Origin: Agaricus subrufescens
Taxonomy: Eukaryota > Basidiomycota > Agaricomycetes > Agaricales > Agaricaceae
Assembly: GCA_029945375.1 (NCBI GenBank)
Contig: CM057063.1
Coordinates: forward strand, 1,535,678 to 1,599,677
DNA length: 64,000 nucleotides
Direction: 5' to 3'
The position numbers and the translations under genes were made by a program. The notes under the pieces were generated by a model, which had not been told where the DNA came from, did no database searches, and was given only the letters and a program-made list of their open reading frames with translations. Of the stretch, positions 11,195-23,227 are shown piece by piece (the stretch's first letter is position 1; each line of letters opens with the position of its first letter).

Positions 11195-13597
11195 ATGACT
11201 CCTAAGAGGAGAAGGGACAAGTTCAAGGAATGGCTATCGGGCCTCTTCACTCCGAAAGACGAGATCAGGAACGATGGTATGTGTTTAGCTCGACAACATC
11301 GCAGACTGATACTCAGAAAGTCGTCTATCCATAGGTCCCGAACGTCAAGCTGGATCTGGGAGCTTTTTCAGTCATTCATAAAGCTTTGCTATACACAATT
11401 CCCAGATGGCGTCTGTACAGGGAAACCAATACACATACGTTCAAGGGGACAGAAACGTTGTGCCACACAGTGAGTGGTACCGCTTTCTAATTCCTGCTGC
11501 CTTAGCTCATTTTGTCAAGTCATGGGATTAATCTCGCAGCATATCATTCAGGGTGCTGCCCACGATTCCTCTGCTCGTACTCCACCTCCACGCTGTCATC
11601 CCAACACCCGTGTCAAGTTAATTGCTCGTATCACTGCTTGGTTCGACGATCAAGGCACACAAGAACTTCTTTTATGGATAACTGGCCCAGCTGGCGTCGG
11701 GAAATCAGCGGTTGTCCAGACATTTGCAGAGTACCTTGCCAATTGCAAATCCCTCGGAGCGTCCATATTCATTTCTCGCCCAAATAAACGCAATAACCCG
11801 CATGGCATCTTCATCACTATTGCTTATCAGTTGGCTACTAGGATCGAGGCATACCGCAACTTTGTTGTTGAGCGACTCAGCCTTGATCCAGAGTTGTTAC
11901 GCGGTGATATGCAAGCTCAATTCACAGCCTTTATAGTTGAGCCATTCGTGGTGAAGAAAATTGAAGAAAATGGTAAACGATGGGGCATACTATTAGATGG
12001 GCTCGATGAACTCGAAGGCGAAGATGCGCAATGCAGCATCATCCAACTCATCGGCAGCTTTGCCCGTGATCATCCCGATGTTCCCCTTCTCTGGATTATA
12101 GCCAGTCGTCCTGAATCACGCATATCCAACACATTCGATGACCCTGAAGTCCATCCCGGTTGCCGTAAAGAGTACATTCCAATCGACTCTACCGAAGCAT
12201 GCGAGGATGTCGATCGCTTTTTCCGATCAAGTTTCAAGACGATCCAGAAGGATTATCGGCATTCTGTTCCCAGCGAATGGCCTAGCGACACAGAATTTCT
12301 GAAACTCACTGCTGCCGCCTCGGGCCTTTTCATCTATGCCCAAGTAGTGGTACAATTTATCAGAGATCCGAATCACGCCGATCCCGCCGCCCGACTTGAG
12401 AGCCTCGTATCTGTCATTGAACGCTCCACTACCGTTCCAACAGAAGACAACCCTTTTGTCCATTTGGATGCGCTCTACCATGAAATCCTTTCTTCGATTC
12501 CGTCTGCGAAGTGGCCAACAACCAAACAACTATTTGGCTTCGCAATTCATCAGAGCGAAAGGGGGACTAACTGTCATGATATTCAGCGATGTTTCCGAAC
12601 CTTCAGAGGAATGTCCATTCTCTTCGGCATCAACCGACATACCATCCACGTGTGTTTAACCAAATGCGTGTCAATCCTCAAGATACCGGACTGGAAAGTA
12701 GCTCATAAGGAGGGATTGACGTTCCTGCATGCCTCGTTTGCTGATTACCTGAAAGACCCCAGAAGATCTCGAGATTTCTATGTTGGCAGTCGCAGGGATA
12801 CGGCGGATGGTGCTGTGTTGAGACTTCTAGAGATCTGGAACGAGTGCATTGATGACAATATTACTCCAGGTATGCGTGATCTTTTGTCTCCGTAACGTAT
12901 TCGACTTATGTCTGTTTTAGCTTCGGTTGAATCCGCGTGGCACCAATATTGCTCAAAATTAGATGACAAGATACCGTCAAGAGCTGTTGCAAAATTCTGT
13001 ACAACACTCTTTCATGACGTTGTTTATTGTTTAAGACGGGTAGTATATGGGAATTTGGATAGGCCAGTACAGTCTCCCATATATATGCAGCTACGCAAGG
13101 TCCACATTGCCAAGTTATGTTACCATTTCAATTCGACGGACTTGCTATGGTTTGTACGGTATCTGGTGAATGATTTCTCAGGTTCTCTGCTTCAATTTTG
13201 AAGTTTACTATTCTCACAGGACATCAAGGCAAAGTCCAATGGTATAGGACTGTACCGAGAAACACAGCTCCGCGACCTCGAGTTCAAACATCTTGACTTG
13301 AAGGAGATGAACCCAGTCAATGTCCGTAATGGGCATAAGGGCAAGTTTTTCAAGGAAGGTTGGAGACTAAATCGGGTGAGTGTATGCATCGCGCCAAGGT
13401 TTGAGCTTTCTGAATATTTTTTACAGCCACATTCAAATACCGCATTAAATGCATTTGTATCCAAGCTAGAGTATCTTCGGGAACACTCACCGAATACTAA
13501 GGTCATCATTCTCGGAGGTGTAAGTCAGTGGCGGGTCGCAGTCATTCAGTATATTGAGAATCAGACCGTATGTTATGTGGTTCCTTACCCCGAGTAA
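11195..13597 (+). CDS. NACHT-domain STAND/NLR-like ATPase, copy 1 (in-frame stop in N-terminal exon)
   Basis: STAND P-loop NTPase of the fungal NLR-like class. Exon 1 encodes a short basic peptide (MTPKRRRDKFKEWLSGLF). Exon 2 (from 11335) should continue in phase, but it meets TAA at 11379-11381 where copy 2 has CAA; an ATG at 11406 in the same frame could restart. The NACHT core is complete: Walker A ITGPAGVGKSAVVQ near 11690, Walker B ILLDGLDELEGED near 12000, and IIASRPESRIS near 12100. After the NTPase and a helical region come SFADYLKDP, then three short exons with GLYRETQLRDLEF, GGVSQWRVAVIQY and a final VPYPE before TAA. No WD40, ankyrin or TPR repeats are seen. It is either a gene with a downstream start or a young pseudogene. 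Confidence 0.8.
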
Positions 13598-14297
13598 CCC
13601 CATATAGACCGAATTTCATTGCTGATTGGGTTTCTCTCCGAGTACCATGACCTCACCATCATTTCCCCGTTCCTCCCAACGAGTGTTGGGAGATCAAACA
13701 GTGCTTTTCCAGGACCGATTCAACAATCGTAAAAATGGTCCCTCGGAGTCTTTCCGGCTGTCCGGATCGCACCGCCTTTCGTACGCGTCGTTCTCGGGCC
13801 CTGTCACGCTGAGTATCATAAAGCTGCGTTTGTACAGTGTTACATCGACCTTGCCTTGGTCACTTGGAATATGTTACGGCTATCCCTTTGTTTTCTCTGC
13901 TTCAAGTTGCAGACAAAGGATACCTAGAACATTATGTTAGTAACCTCTGCTAGCGTGTTATTATAAGGTAAAGTGCATACCAGCCCTCAAACTCCCCCTC
14001 CTGAGCTTCAGAAGAGTTGACCTGGTGGTAATGAATTCGGCGAGAAGACTGGTGGAAAAATAACTACTATAGTCACCACGTGCGAAAGTGCAACTCTTTT
14101 AAAGACACCCTACTCTCAAAACAAGCCAAGGCACTGCTCATAAATTACCGAAATGGAACAGCATAGTAACAAGCACACAGCTGTCAGAAGATGGGGTCTT
14201 GGGAAATGTTCAGTGCCCTGCTTGTCGATAAGTACAGTCCTCTGAGTGATTACTTCATTCTTTCCACCACTGCCCTCTGCATCTCTCTCCGTACAAA
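13598..14297. other. Spacer between NACHT copies
   Basis: About 700 bp. The first ~60 bp after the stop resemble the 3' flank of copy 2 (16740-16790), and the last ~250 bp resemble the upstream region of copy 1. The middle (about 13640-13950) contains open frames with no recognisable protein. Confidence 0.4.
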
Positions 14298-16723
14298 ATG
14301 GCCCCTAGGAGGAAGAGGGTCATATTCAAGCAGTGGCTATCGGGCCTCTTCTCCCTCAAAAGGGATCCTCGGAATGATGGTCTGTGCTTAGTTCGATAGT
14401 ATCACAGGTCACTACTCAGAAGGTTGTCTACGCATAGGTCACCAATATCAAGCTGGGTCTCGAGGCTTTTTTGGACATGCACAAAGCTTTGCTATACACA
14501 ATCCCCACATGACATCTGTACAGGGAAGCCAATACACTTATCATATCCAAGGGGACCAGAACGTTGTGCCACATAGTGGGTGGTACCGCTTTCCAGCTCC
14601 TGCTGCCTGTACTCATTTTGTGTTTGTCAAGTCATGGGATTAATCTCGCAGCATATCATTCAGGGCGCTGCCCACGATTCCTCTGCTCGTACTCCACCTC
14701 CACGCTGTCATCCCAACACCCGTGTCAAGCTAATTGCTCGTATCACTGCTTGGTTCGACGATCAAGACACACAAGAACTTCTTTCATGGATAACTGGCCC
14801 AGCTGGCGTCGGGAAATCAGCGGTTGTCCAGACATTTGCAGAGTATCTTGCCAACTGCAAATCCCTTGGAGCGTCCGTATTCATTTCTCGTCCAAATAAA
14901 CGCAATAACCCGCATGGTGTCTTCATCACTATTGCTTATCAGTTGGCTACTAGGATCGAGGCATACCGCAACTTTATTGTTGAGCGACTCAGCCTTGATC
15001 CAGAGTTGTTACGCGGTGATATGCAAGCTCAATTCACAGCCTTTATAGTTGAGCCGTTCGTGGTGAAGAAAATTGAAGAAAATGGTAAACGATGGGGCAT
15101 ACTATTAGATGGGCTTGATGAACTCGAAGGCGAAGATGCGCAATGCAGCATCATACAACTCATCGGCAGCTTTGCCCGTGATCATCCCGATGTTCCCCTT
15201 CTCTGGATTATAGCCAGTCGTCCTGAATCACGCATATCCAACACATTCGATGACCCTGAAATCTACCGCAGCTGCCGGAAAGAATACATTCCAATCGACT
15301 CTACCGAAGCATGCGAGGATGTCGATCGCTTTTTCCGATCAAGTTTCAAGACAATTCAGAAGGATTATCGGTACTCTGTTCCCAATGAATGGCCTAACGA
15401 CACAGAATTTCTGAAACTCACTGCTGCCGCCTCGGGCCTTTTTATCTATGCCCAAGTAGTGGTCCAGTTCATCAGAGATCCGAATCACGCCGACCCAGCC
15501 GCCCGACTTGAGACCCTCATATCTGTTATTGAGCGTTCCACTACCATTTCAACAGAAGACAACCCTTTTGTCCATTTGGATGCGCTCTACCATGAGATCC
15601 TTTCTTCGATTCCGTCGGCGAAGTGGCCAATAACCAAACAACTATTTGGCTTTGCAATTCACCAGGGCGACAATGGGACCAACCTTCGTGATATTCAAAG
15701 ATGTTTTGGTACCCTCAGAGGAATGTCCATTCTCTTCAGCATCAACCGACATACTATGCACGTGTGTCTAACCAAGTGCATATCGATCCTCAAAATACCA
15801 GATTGGAAAGTGGCGCATAAGGAGGGGTTGTCATTCTTTCATGCCTCGTTTGCTGACTACCTGAAGGACCCCAGTAGATCTCAAGATTTTTATGTTGGTG
15901 GCACCGAGGATATTGAGGATGGTGCGGTGTTGAGACTTCTAGAGATTTGGAATGAGTGCAGTGGGGATGATGTTGCCACAGGTTCGTGCGGCCTTTTATC
16001 TCCATGACGTATCCTAGTTTAATAGTTGTTTCAGCTTCAGTCGAATCTGCGTGGCACCAATATTGCTCAAAATGGGATGACAAGATACCGTCAAGGGCTC
16101 TTGCAAAATTTCACGCGACACTCTTCCGTGACACTGTTTACTGTCTAAGACGGATGATACACAAGAACTTGGAAAGGCCGGTCCAGTCTCCCATATATGT
16201 GCAGCTACGCAGGGCCCACATTGCCAAGTTGTGCTACTACTTCGATCCTGCGGACTTGCTATGGTTTGTACTGAACCTGGTAAATGTCTCTCGGGTTCAA
16301 TTCTAATGATTCTAATTCTGAACGTCACTCTTCTTTCATAGAGCCTCGCGGAAGGGTTCAAAGATATAGGACTGTACCGAGAAACTCGACTCCGAAACCT
16401 CGCATTCGGGCACCTTGATTTCAGGGAGATGAGCCCGGCTAATGCTCGTAATGGGCGCAAGGGCAAGTTTCTTAGTAAGGAAGATTGGATAATAAATCGG
16501 GTGAGTGTGTACCTCAGCAAGGTTTGAACTCTTTCAGTAATTCTTATAGCCACGCTCGAGTACTGAATTGAAGGAGTTTGTGTCCGAGCTCGAGTACCTC
16601 CGGGAACACTTACCGACTATTAGGGTCGTTGTTTTCGGCGGCGTGTGTCAGTGGCGGGTTGCAGCCTTTTGCCATACTGAGGAAGAGAAAACCGTATATT
16701 ATATAGTCCCTTATCCCGAGTGA
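14298..16723 (+). CDS. NACHT-domain STAND/NLR-like ATPase, copy 2 (intact)
   Basis: Close tandem paralogue of copy 1, most codons identical across the NACHT core. Exon 1 encodes MAPRRKRVIFKQWLSGLFSL. Exon 2 is open and encodes FAIHNPHMTSVQGSQY and YHIQGDQNVVPH, an N-terminal motif seen in many Agaricomycete NACHT proteins (recalled, not searched). The large exon carries Walker A GPAGVGKSAVVQTF, Walker B LLDGLDELEG and ASRPESR. Later exons encode ESAWHQYCSKWDDK, GLYRETRLRNLAF, KGKFLSKEDWIIN, ELEYLREHLPTIRVVVFGGV and VPYPE before TGA at 16721. It is about 700 residues with no C-terminal repeats, so the usual sensor module is missing or replaced by this short domain. Expected role: oligomerising signalling ATPase in recognition or cell death (inference). 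Confidence 0.88.
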
Positions 16724-16859
16724 TTTTATCTAGGACTAATCCCAACGCCAATTGCATTCGAGTGCCCCTCTGAGTATCAAAATCTTTTTCTTTTTTTTGG
16801 GGGGGGGAGCAAGGATCGAATATCGCAAACATAATTAGCATATCAGATCCGCGAGTATC

Positions 16860-17163
16860 AAAAACTTACTATCAGCTTATTGTTCTTTCCAAACACTGCC
16901 AAGAAATCATCTGAGCGTTTTCCCTCCAAGCCGGTGAGGCGGTCAATAAGCTAACGGATGTCTAAGCGGAGAACTCCGTTAAATGGAGAGAAACTCACAA
17001 AACTCATTCCAGAACCAGTCGGTCCCATGAATTTCCAGTGGATACTATGTCCACCTGCAAAAAAAAAACATTTGACGAGAGCATTCGATGATAATCTACG
17101 CGATAATGATATCATCATCTCGGTTCTACTGAGTTAGCGTTGGAGCTTTGCGCCGTTTAACAT
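16860..17163 (-). pseudogene. Truncated AIG1/GIMAP-like GTPase fragment
   Basis: This matches the 5' end of the GTPase genes further along. ATG at 17163 and LNGA resemble MSNGAEA of the gene starting at 34971, but the frame meets a stop after nine codons and the DDIIIA segment is shifted. The P-loop exon reads GPTGSGMSF, with Met (ATG at 17005-17007) in place of the invariant Lys. A third piece resembles FIDLLTGQKGKR (LIDRLTGLEGKR), then similarity ends close to the NACHT copy 2 3' end. No G3 motif or C-terminal part is present. Confidence 0.75.
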
Positions 17164-18259
17164 GGCCAAGACTGGCTGAATAGTGAATTTATGAGCATAT
17201 TGGGAGGACTGGTGACCTGCCAAGTTGGTGACAGCGTCCATTCACCATTTCAATTTCCTTGGACAGTACTCCGCATGCCGAGCAACCCCAACGGCTGTTA
17301 ACCGCTAAGAGGTTCCCTAAGAGGGCAGCTTCGTAGAGAAGGAGAAACAATGTAATACCAAGATGTTCTAACTACAACATAAGTAGACGTTTATATACTA
17401 TCTTCCTCCTACCATATGGGTTTTGTTAAAGGATCTATAGAGCAGAACGAGCAAGAGATAATAAAGCGGAGGAGGAGAGAGTAACAAGAGAAACAGGCGG
17501 AGAGGGAATATGAAAAAGAAAAATATTCGGGAGGGGACGTATGGGCATAACAACGGCTGGTTTGTACGCAATTGGTGAACATAGTAGATAGTTGATGTGA
17601 GTATGGAGTCAACTTGTCTGAAACACCAGATAACTCCACTCACCCAAAAAAATCTACAACAGATCAAATGCAAGTAAAATATTTTCGCGACATTCACTAT
17701 ACCACATCGGAAACATCGTTCCCAGAAGATCGATATCAACATCTGGCGTCCAAACTTAACCCTCAGCTCGGACCGAACTTTACTAACATTATACTGTGGC
17801 GAAGTCCCGCGGAGAGCGAGCAAATTCTACTACGGGTGGCCATAGACCGGGGACCGCCACTTCATATGCCTGTGTGAGAGTCGGCAAAAATTGGAGTGCA
17901 TCACAAAGAGTTTCTACATAGGGCTAGTGTTGATGATCAGGAGATCGCAGCATCAGGACATTAAATCATCGTTATTATTAGAACATCTTCTCCTCGGCGC
18001 TTAACTTGGAAACATTGTTGATTTTACAACTGTCCACCGATTGCTCTATTTTAGTTCCTAGATGAAGGCTCCATCTGAGAGGATCTAGATTCTACCCTTG
18101 CCACCTCAATCACCGGGAGCCCAAAGCCCTAGGTCAGGGATATAACAATTTGATTTCGGTTGATGTAACATGTCTGAGCTAATTTCGAACATAAAAATTT
18201 TACAACAGGGATAGAGTTTGCATATTGGGGGAGGAGAAGAATAAATTATCGAAAGAGAT
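17164..18259. other. Intergenic; no gene recognised, purine-rich patch
   Basis: About 1.1 kb with no recognisable gene. 17440-17530 is strongly purine-rich on the plus strand (polypyrimidine on the minus strand). Open frames 17614-17877 (+) and 17398-17823 (-) have no recognisable motif. Confidence 0.4.
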
Positions 18260-19937
18260 CTAAAGATCAATGAATTGGAAATCCTCTTTGCAAGAAACAT
18301 GAACGATCGTAGCATCACCGTCTTCCCCAAACTTGACAGTTTTCGGCTTCTTGAGAACAGACGGAGTCTTTGGCATGGTGTTTGAATCGCGCTCGTCGCT
18401 TTGATCAATGAAGCTGATACTCTCCTCATTCCGATCATCTTCATCGACCTCATCCTCTACCGTATCTGGTACAGAATTGGGGCCTAATATCATAGCGGTC
18501 AGCTTTTTACCAACAACCTATGAAGGCATCATCAGCACAATCCAAATTCCGGGGGATAATAGAATGAGGTCTTACGCAGCCTGTGTCTAGACCGAAAGTC
18601 CATCGACCGATATCTAGTCCTCTCGCAGCACAATGGCCATAAATCACACTCGAAGGATAACATGGCAGCTCCGTGGTCTTTGACTGATCTTTGTGGTTTT
18701 GGGTCGCGCGTTCGTGTTTGAACCCCGCACACAACGACATTTGATCATTCCAGTAGTCTGCCCACGGAACGCCCTGACGAGCTTCCCTGGAGTAAAATAT
18801 CAGGATTGATAAGATATCCAATGAATGAATGTATGCATACCTTGACACTTTCTTTTCCTTGACGACACTCCGGATGTTAAGATTGACCCATGGTTCAGTA
18901 TTGTGGGTCACTCGACGTAATACTGAGAGTTCTTGAAGGCCACGCATAGCGTCTATCGTATCGCGATCAAACCTTGAAACGTCCGCTCGCATGCGGGGAA
19001 CTCGAGCAAGAGGTTGACGCCTGTGGTCATCGTAGTCGTAACGTAGATTGTAAGGGAGGAGTCCAGCATGAATAATGAATGCATGGATGGACGGGATGTG
19101 TAGCTTGAGCGGAAGAGAAAGCAAGTAAGAATATTGTTCATCTGTCAGATCTTCCGCGATGTGATAGTGATCGCCGAAAGGAAGCCAATTTTCGGGGATA
19201 AGAGACCACCATTCGGCATCATCTCCGCGACTGTCCGCACGACGGTTTTTAACCCACGATTTAAGGCGTTTGCCTTTCGACTCGGCTTTCTTCCATTCAG
19301 AGTATAGTTCCGATAACCACTCGGATCCACCCGGGAGTGTGGCAACCCATTCTTGCCATCCCCTCCACTCGATGACTATCTGATCATGATTACCACGTAC
19401 ACCAACTATGTTGTTTGTGGCCAGATAATCGATAACAGCCAACGAGCCTTCGTGCGTTCCCTTTGCGAGTACATCACCTGCGTGTACCAAAATATCGTTC
19501 CTCCCGTCATAAGCGACCTTTTCGAGCAGGCGCCTTCCGAAAATACCGAGTCAGAAGTTCCGAAGCCGGGATATAAATAGATGGTTTACTGGAAAGGTTG
19601 GTACATCCCGTGGATATCACCAACGATAATGACGCGCTTGTCAGGATCACCTAGACAGGGTGAATGGATTGTTTGATGTCAGCCCGCGATGGTCACACAC
19701 CAATAGGAACTTCTTCGGGTGACAGGACCCTAAGCTCGCGGTAGCGCTCAAAATCGGGCTGGTCTACATGGAGTTAGCGAGCGAGCAGATGGCAACTATG
19801 GCAACTGTCCCGGACTAACCACTAGCGCTGACTCGGAAGCGGGAGAGGGTCAGACACGAATAGAACACATCGGTGTTGAGGGCGAACAAAAGTACAGTAG
19901 AGAGGGCAACAGAGAAGAAGACTAGGAGCGGTGCCAT
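18260..19937 (-). CDS. Ppn2/ApaH-like metallophosphoesterase with N-terminal membrane anchor
   Basis: Calcineurin-like phosphoesterase of the eukaryotic ApaH-like (ALPH) type; yeast Ppn2, a vacuolar endopolyphosphatase, is the nearest family I can name. The start MAPLLVFFSVALSTVLLFAL is a signal anchor. Metal-binding motifs occur in order: VIIVGDIHGMYQPF (near 19610), HAGDVLAKGTHEGS (near 19480), VGVRGNHDQ (near 19400), VIYGHCAARGLDI (near 18640) and GLDTGCVVGKKLTAMILG across an intron at about 18508-18572. The acidic C-terminal tail ends EDFQFIDL. The active site looks complete. Expected location is the vacuole or secretory membrane; polyphosphate or dinucleotide substrate is inferred from the family. 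Confidence 0.88.
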
Positions 19938-20047
19938 GGCGGGGGAGCAGTTGCGGTGGACTAGACGCAGAGCATTATAAGGAGGTGATGGCCAGCCCGC
20001 TGAAGCCTCGAGCCTCACTGTCCCACGTGATATCAAGGCGGCGTCAC

Positions 20048-20834
20048 TCATGATCCTGCACAATCCCGGCCCCCCATCTGCTTTGCTCCTGCCTCCCGGC
20101 GCCGATCAACCTCTGCCATGTCCTCGTTCGCCTTTGCTCCCTTCCCATACCATTTCCATGCATTCCGTTCCACAAAGTCCCCGAAATCCCACGGCGACGG
20201 CTCGAGTATCTCCAAATCGATAAAAACGTATGTCTCGGCATCAATCGGCTCTATCGTCGACAGATCAGGCACCATGGGCGGGCGTGCTGCGAAGAGCGAT
20301 TTAAACTCTGTCGTATGCGCCGTGATACTGGTAAACGGGCCAAGAGGATGCACTTGGACTGGATCTCTCGTGTACTCCTTCCATCACAGTCAGCATTTTC
20401 GCATGCGTGGCATCGGCTGACCGACTTACGTCCCCCTCAAAATAGTCCAGAAAGCGCATATCGTGCCTCGTCAACCCAGTCACAAGTGTTCCTCTCACAC
20501 GTTTATCTTCCTTTGACAGGTCTTCCCTCCCTTTCGACAGCTCCTCGTTGCTTCGGGTCAGGGGAATAGCCCCAGGATAATCTGCTTTCTGTCTCTGACC
20601 GTCAATGCGACACATCCGTCCTTATCTGTTGGCCCACCTTGACTCTATGCCGAGTGTAATCCTGGTTTCATTCATACTCAAGTCAGCCGAACGATCATTG
20701 CGAACATCCAAATTACTCGCCATCAAAACTGCGGGGCAGATCTCTAAATGTGAACCATCGTTCCCAATCACTCTCTTAAGTATCTCCGGGTGCATCAGCG
20801 TTCCGTAAAAGAAAGCCTTGTGGGTCTCTGACAT
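20048..20834 (-). CDS. Gamma-glutamylcyclotransferase / AIG2-like family protein
   Basis: Small GGCT/AIG2-fold protein. It starts MSETHKAFFYGTLMHPEILK, carrying the diagnostic YGTLM loop, then RVIGNDGSHLEICPAVLM. A micro-scale exon gives DYTRHRVK, and KADYPGAIPL follows with VRGTLVTGLTRHDMRFLDYF, where Asp/Glu residues in RFLDYFEGD fit the family's acidic catalytic area. Later text includes AETYVFID, EPSPWDFGDFVERNAWKW, and a basic tail to TGA. The first intron appears to start GCGAGT (a GC-AG intron) after CPAVLM. It lies 111 bp upstream of the phosphatase gene on the same strand. The substrate is unknown; many fungal members are annotated only as AIG2-like. Confidence 0.85.
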
Positions 20835-23227
20835 CTAGTTGTAATGAAAGTTTGGACCAGTAGCGATCGTGCTGTATGTACACTGCGTGTACTTGAATGT
20901 AGGAGAGGAAAACAGCTTAACGTGAATCAGCTCCTGTGTGGTTATAAATACCCATGACCCTTATAAATACCCGGTCCTCTCTGATTGAGCTGAAAGCGAA
21001 GGATCAACTGACAAGTAAATTGTGACTTGTACACCGTCTTGATGTATAAGAGCAGCTGACAGGTTGGGTGGCGAGGAAAATTTCCAGCGACTATGGCAGT
21101 TTTATTGAGCCTCAACTGAGGATCCGGACAATTAAGGCTAATACTGATCGGAAAATCCCAGCGCAGCATCCACATCAGTGTTATCGCCCATAAGTGGGGC
21201 TGTTATCCTCATGCATCAACTATAAATGCTGTCTAAAGGGGCATAGATGAATCATCCTCTGGCCATCACACCATTTCTCTTCGTGTTTCAACCTTGTCGG
21301 ACATCGTGTTCGTCTCCGCAGGCTGCAGGCAGCAGGCAATACACGCACAGCGAGGACCATCATATAGTGGAATACAAACATGGCATGAGCCACGAGTCAA
21401 CGGCAACGCTTCAACTTTTCAACATGTGAATATAGCGCTAGTGTCCTACCAAATCAAGGTCAGGAATCCACCGACGCTAGAAAACATTACTCGTACCATC
21501 CTGTGCGAGCTCGAAAACTGGGGCTCTTGGCCTTGTAACATATTACGCGTGTTTTTCAGCGTCTCTTCATAACTTTGCTTACGTTTCTCTCCTACAAACG
21601 TATGGTCAATTACAAGTCTCAAGCTGACATAAACAAGGGCTGAACATACTCAAAGCAGCCATGAATGCAGAAGTCAGAGCGCCAGTTGCGTGTCTTGTTC
21701 CAGGGGTATTAGCTCCAGCTTGTGAGTTGGTGTAGACGCTCCAAGCAATCTGACATCGGCAAATTGTGATCCACAGGCGATAAGCAGATAGCGATATGAA
21801 GGACCTACAACATCATTCAGCAGGGCTACTCCCCCGAGCGTACATGTCAACTGCTACTCCTTCAGTTCCTCCATAGTACTATTTCAATGTTGGTATATCA
21901 ACAACAAAATAACACTTCACAAAGCGTACTCACGACGTAAGGAAGGCCAAGAACAGAACCAGAGTGGCAAGAAGCGATAGCCTGCAGGAAGCGACGCCAC
22001 CAAGATGTCCCACATCAGCTAATACAACGTCAGTTGAAGGTCACATGAACGACAGAACGATTAAATCCTACATCGGCAACGATATAACCATTCTACTGGA
22101 AGTCCATTTGAGTTTAATATCAGCTGTATGCACAAATAAAGTGTAGAGAACATGCTCACAGGATAGATAGCTAGGCGGGGGTCATGTCATTAAAAACTTC
22201 TAGCCATCAACTGTATGACTTACCTTCAGCATTTCCATAAAGCCTGTCGCCACCGCGGTTTTGACTTCGACGACTATGACCAGAATGAGATATAGTATGG
22301 AGTAGCTCCGCTAAACGTACAGTACAAGAAAAATGAAACATTGGGCCTGGTATCCTTAACGAGCCACTGCATAGTTTGAATCTAATTAGATGTAATCAGA
22401 TACCAGACCTCGACTAAGCACATGGCGGCATGTTTACGATATTTTCTCTTGTTGGCCGATGGCTTAACTGTGGGTTATTGTCGGTGAGTATCACTACGTC
22501 TTCTGTGCTGTAATGGAAAAAGTCTAGGCTGTGGATTATTTTATTTGTATGAGCAATTTGATCTGAATCAGCTCACCGCACAAGAAGTGCCGCATCGCGC
22601 GAGCGTGGTTGACACTTCCTTCGAGTTCATTGGCTCGGCCAAAATAGCTAATACCCATACAGAGCGCCTTCCTCCTTCCTGCGTAATCAGGGCGAACACA
22701 GGGCGAACAGTGTTTCGAGGGACGGCATTGCCAGGACCCAACATTTGAGGTCTGTAGTTTCGCACATTGGCCGGATGTCGAAATGAAACTTGATTTGCAT
22801 ATTGTTGCAGCAGATCATGAGGGGGCTCTCTGGAGTGGTTCGTAACGGCACTGGATTTTGGTTGGCTTCTGCTGGATCGAAGCTGCAGCGGGAGCGGGCG
22901 AGATTATTGCAGCTGGTTGGTGGAGTCCGTATAACGAGACAGGCGCGGCCAGGGAAGTCGAGGTGCCAGAAATGACAGGAAACGTGCGAATGTACGACGC
23001 TCATTCACGGGGCGAGGTGTATTCGGTTGAGTGTCATATTTGATGGGACTAAGACCTGAAGCAGGGAAGGTCGACCTTGAATGCTAATTAAATTGAGCTA
23101 CAATGTCGAATACAGTGGGGGCACTGGGGTTCGGTAGGAGGCTGAAACCTATATAGAGATGCATTTTAGAGTCGAAACTAGTGAACGCCGAACGGGTGAT
23201 GAGTGACACCCACCTGCCGGAAAAGTT
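20835..23227. other. Gene-poor stretch, no gene recognised
   Basis: About 2.4 kb. A TATAAA-like element at about 21225 precedes a short open frame (21247-21429, 60 codons) of no recognisable family. Other frames (22687-23004 minus, 22858-23043 plus) show no motif. I see no repeats or transposon ends. Confidence 0.35.

Noticed and set aside
17398..17823. 141-codon minus-strand frame rich in Phe/Ser/Leu as a membrane protein
   Set aside because: It is a translation of a polypyrimidine tract; the apparent hydrophobicity comes from base composition.
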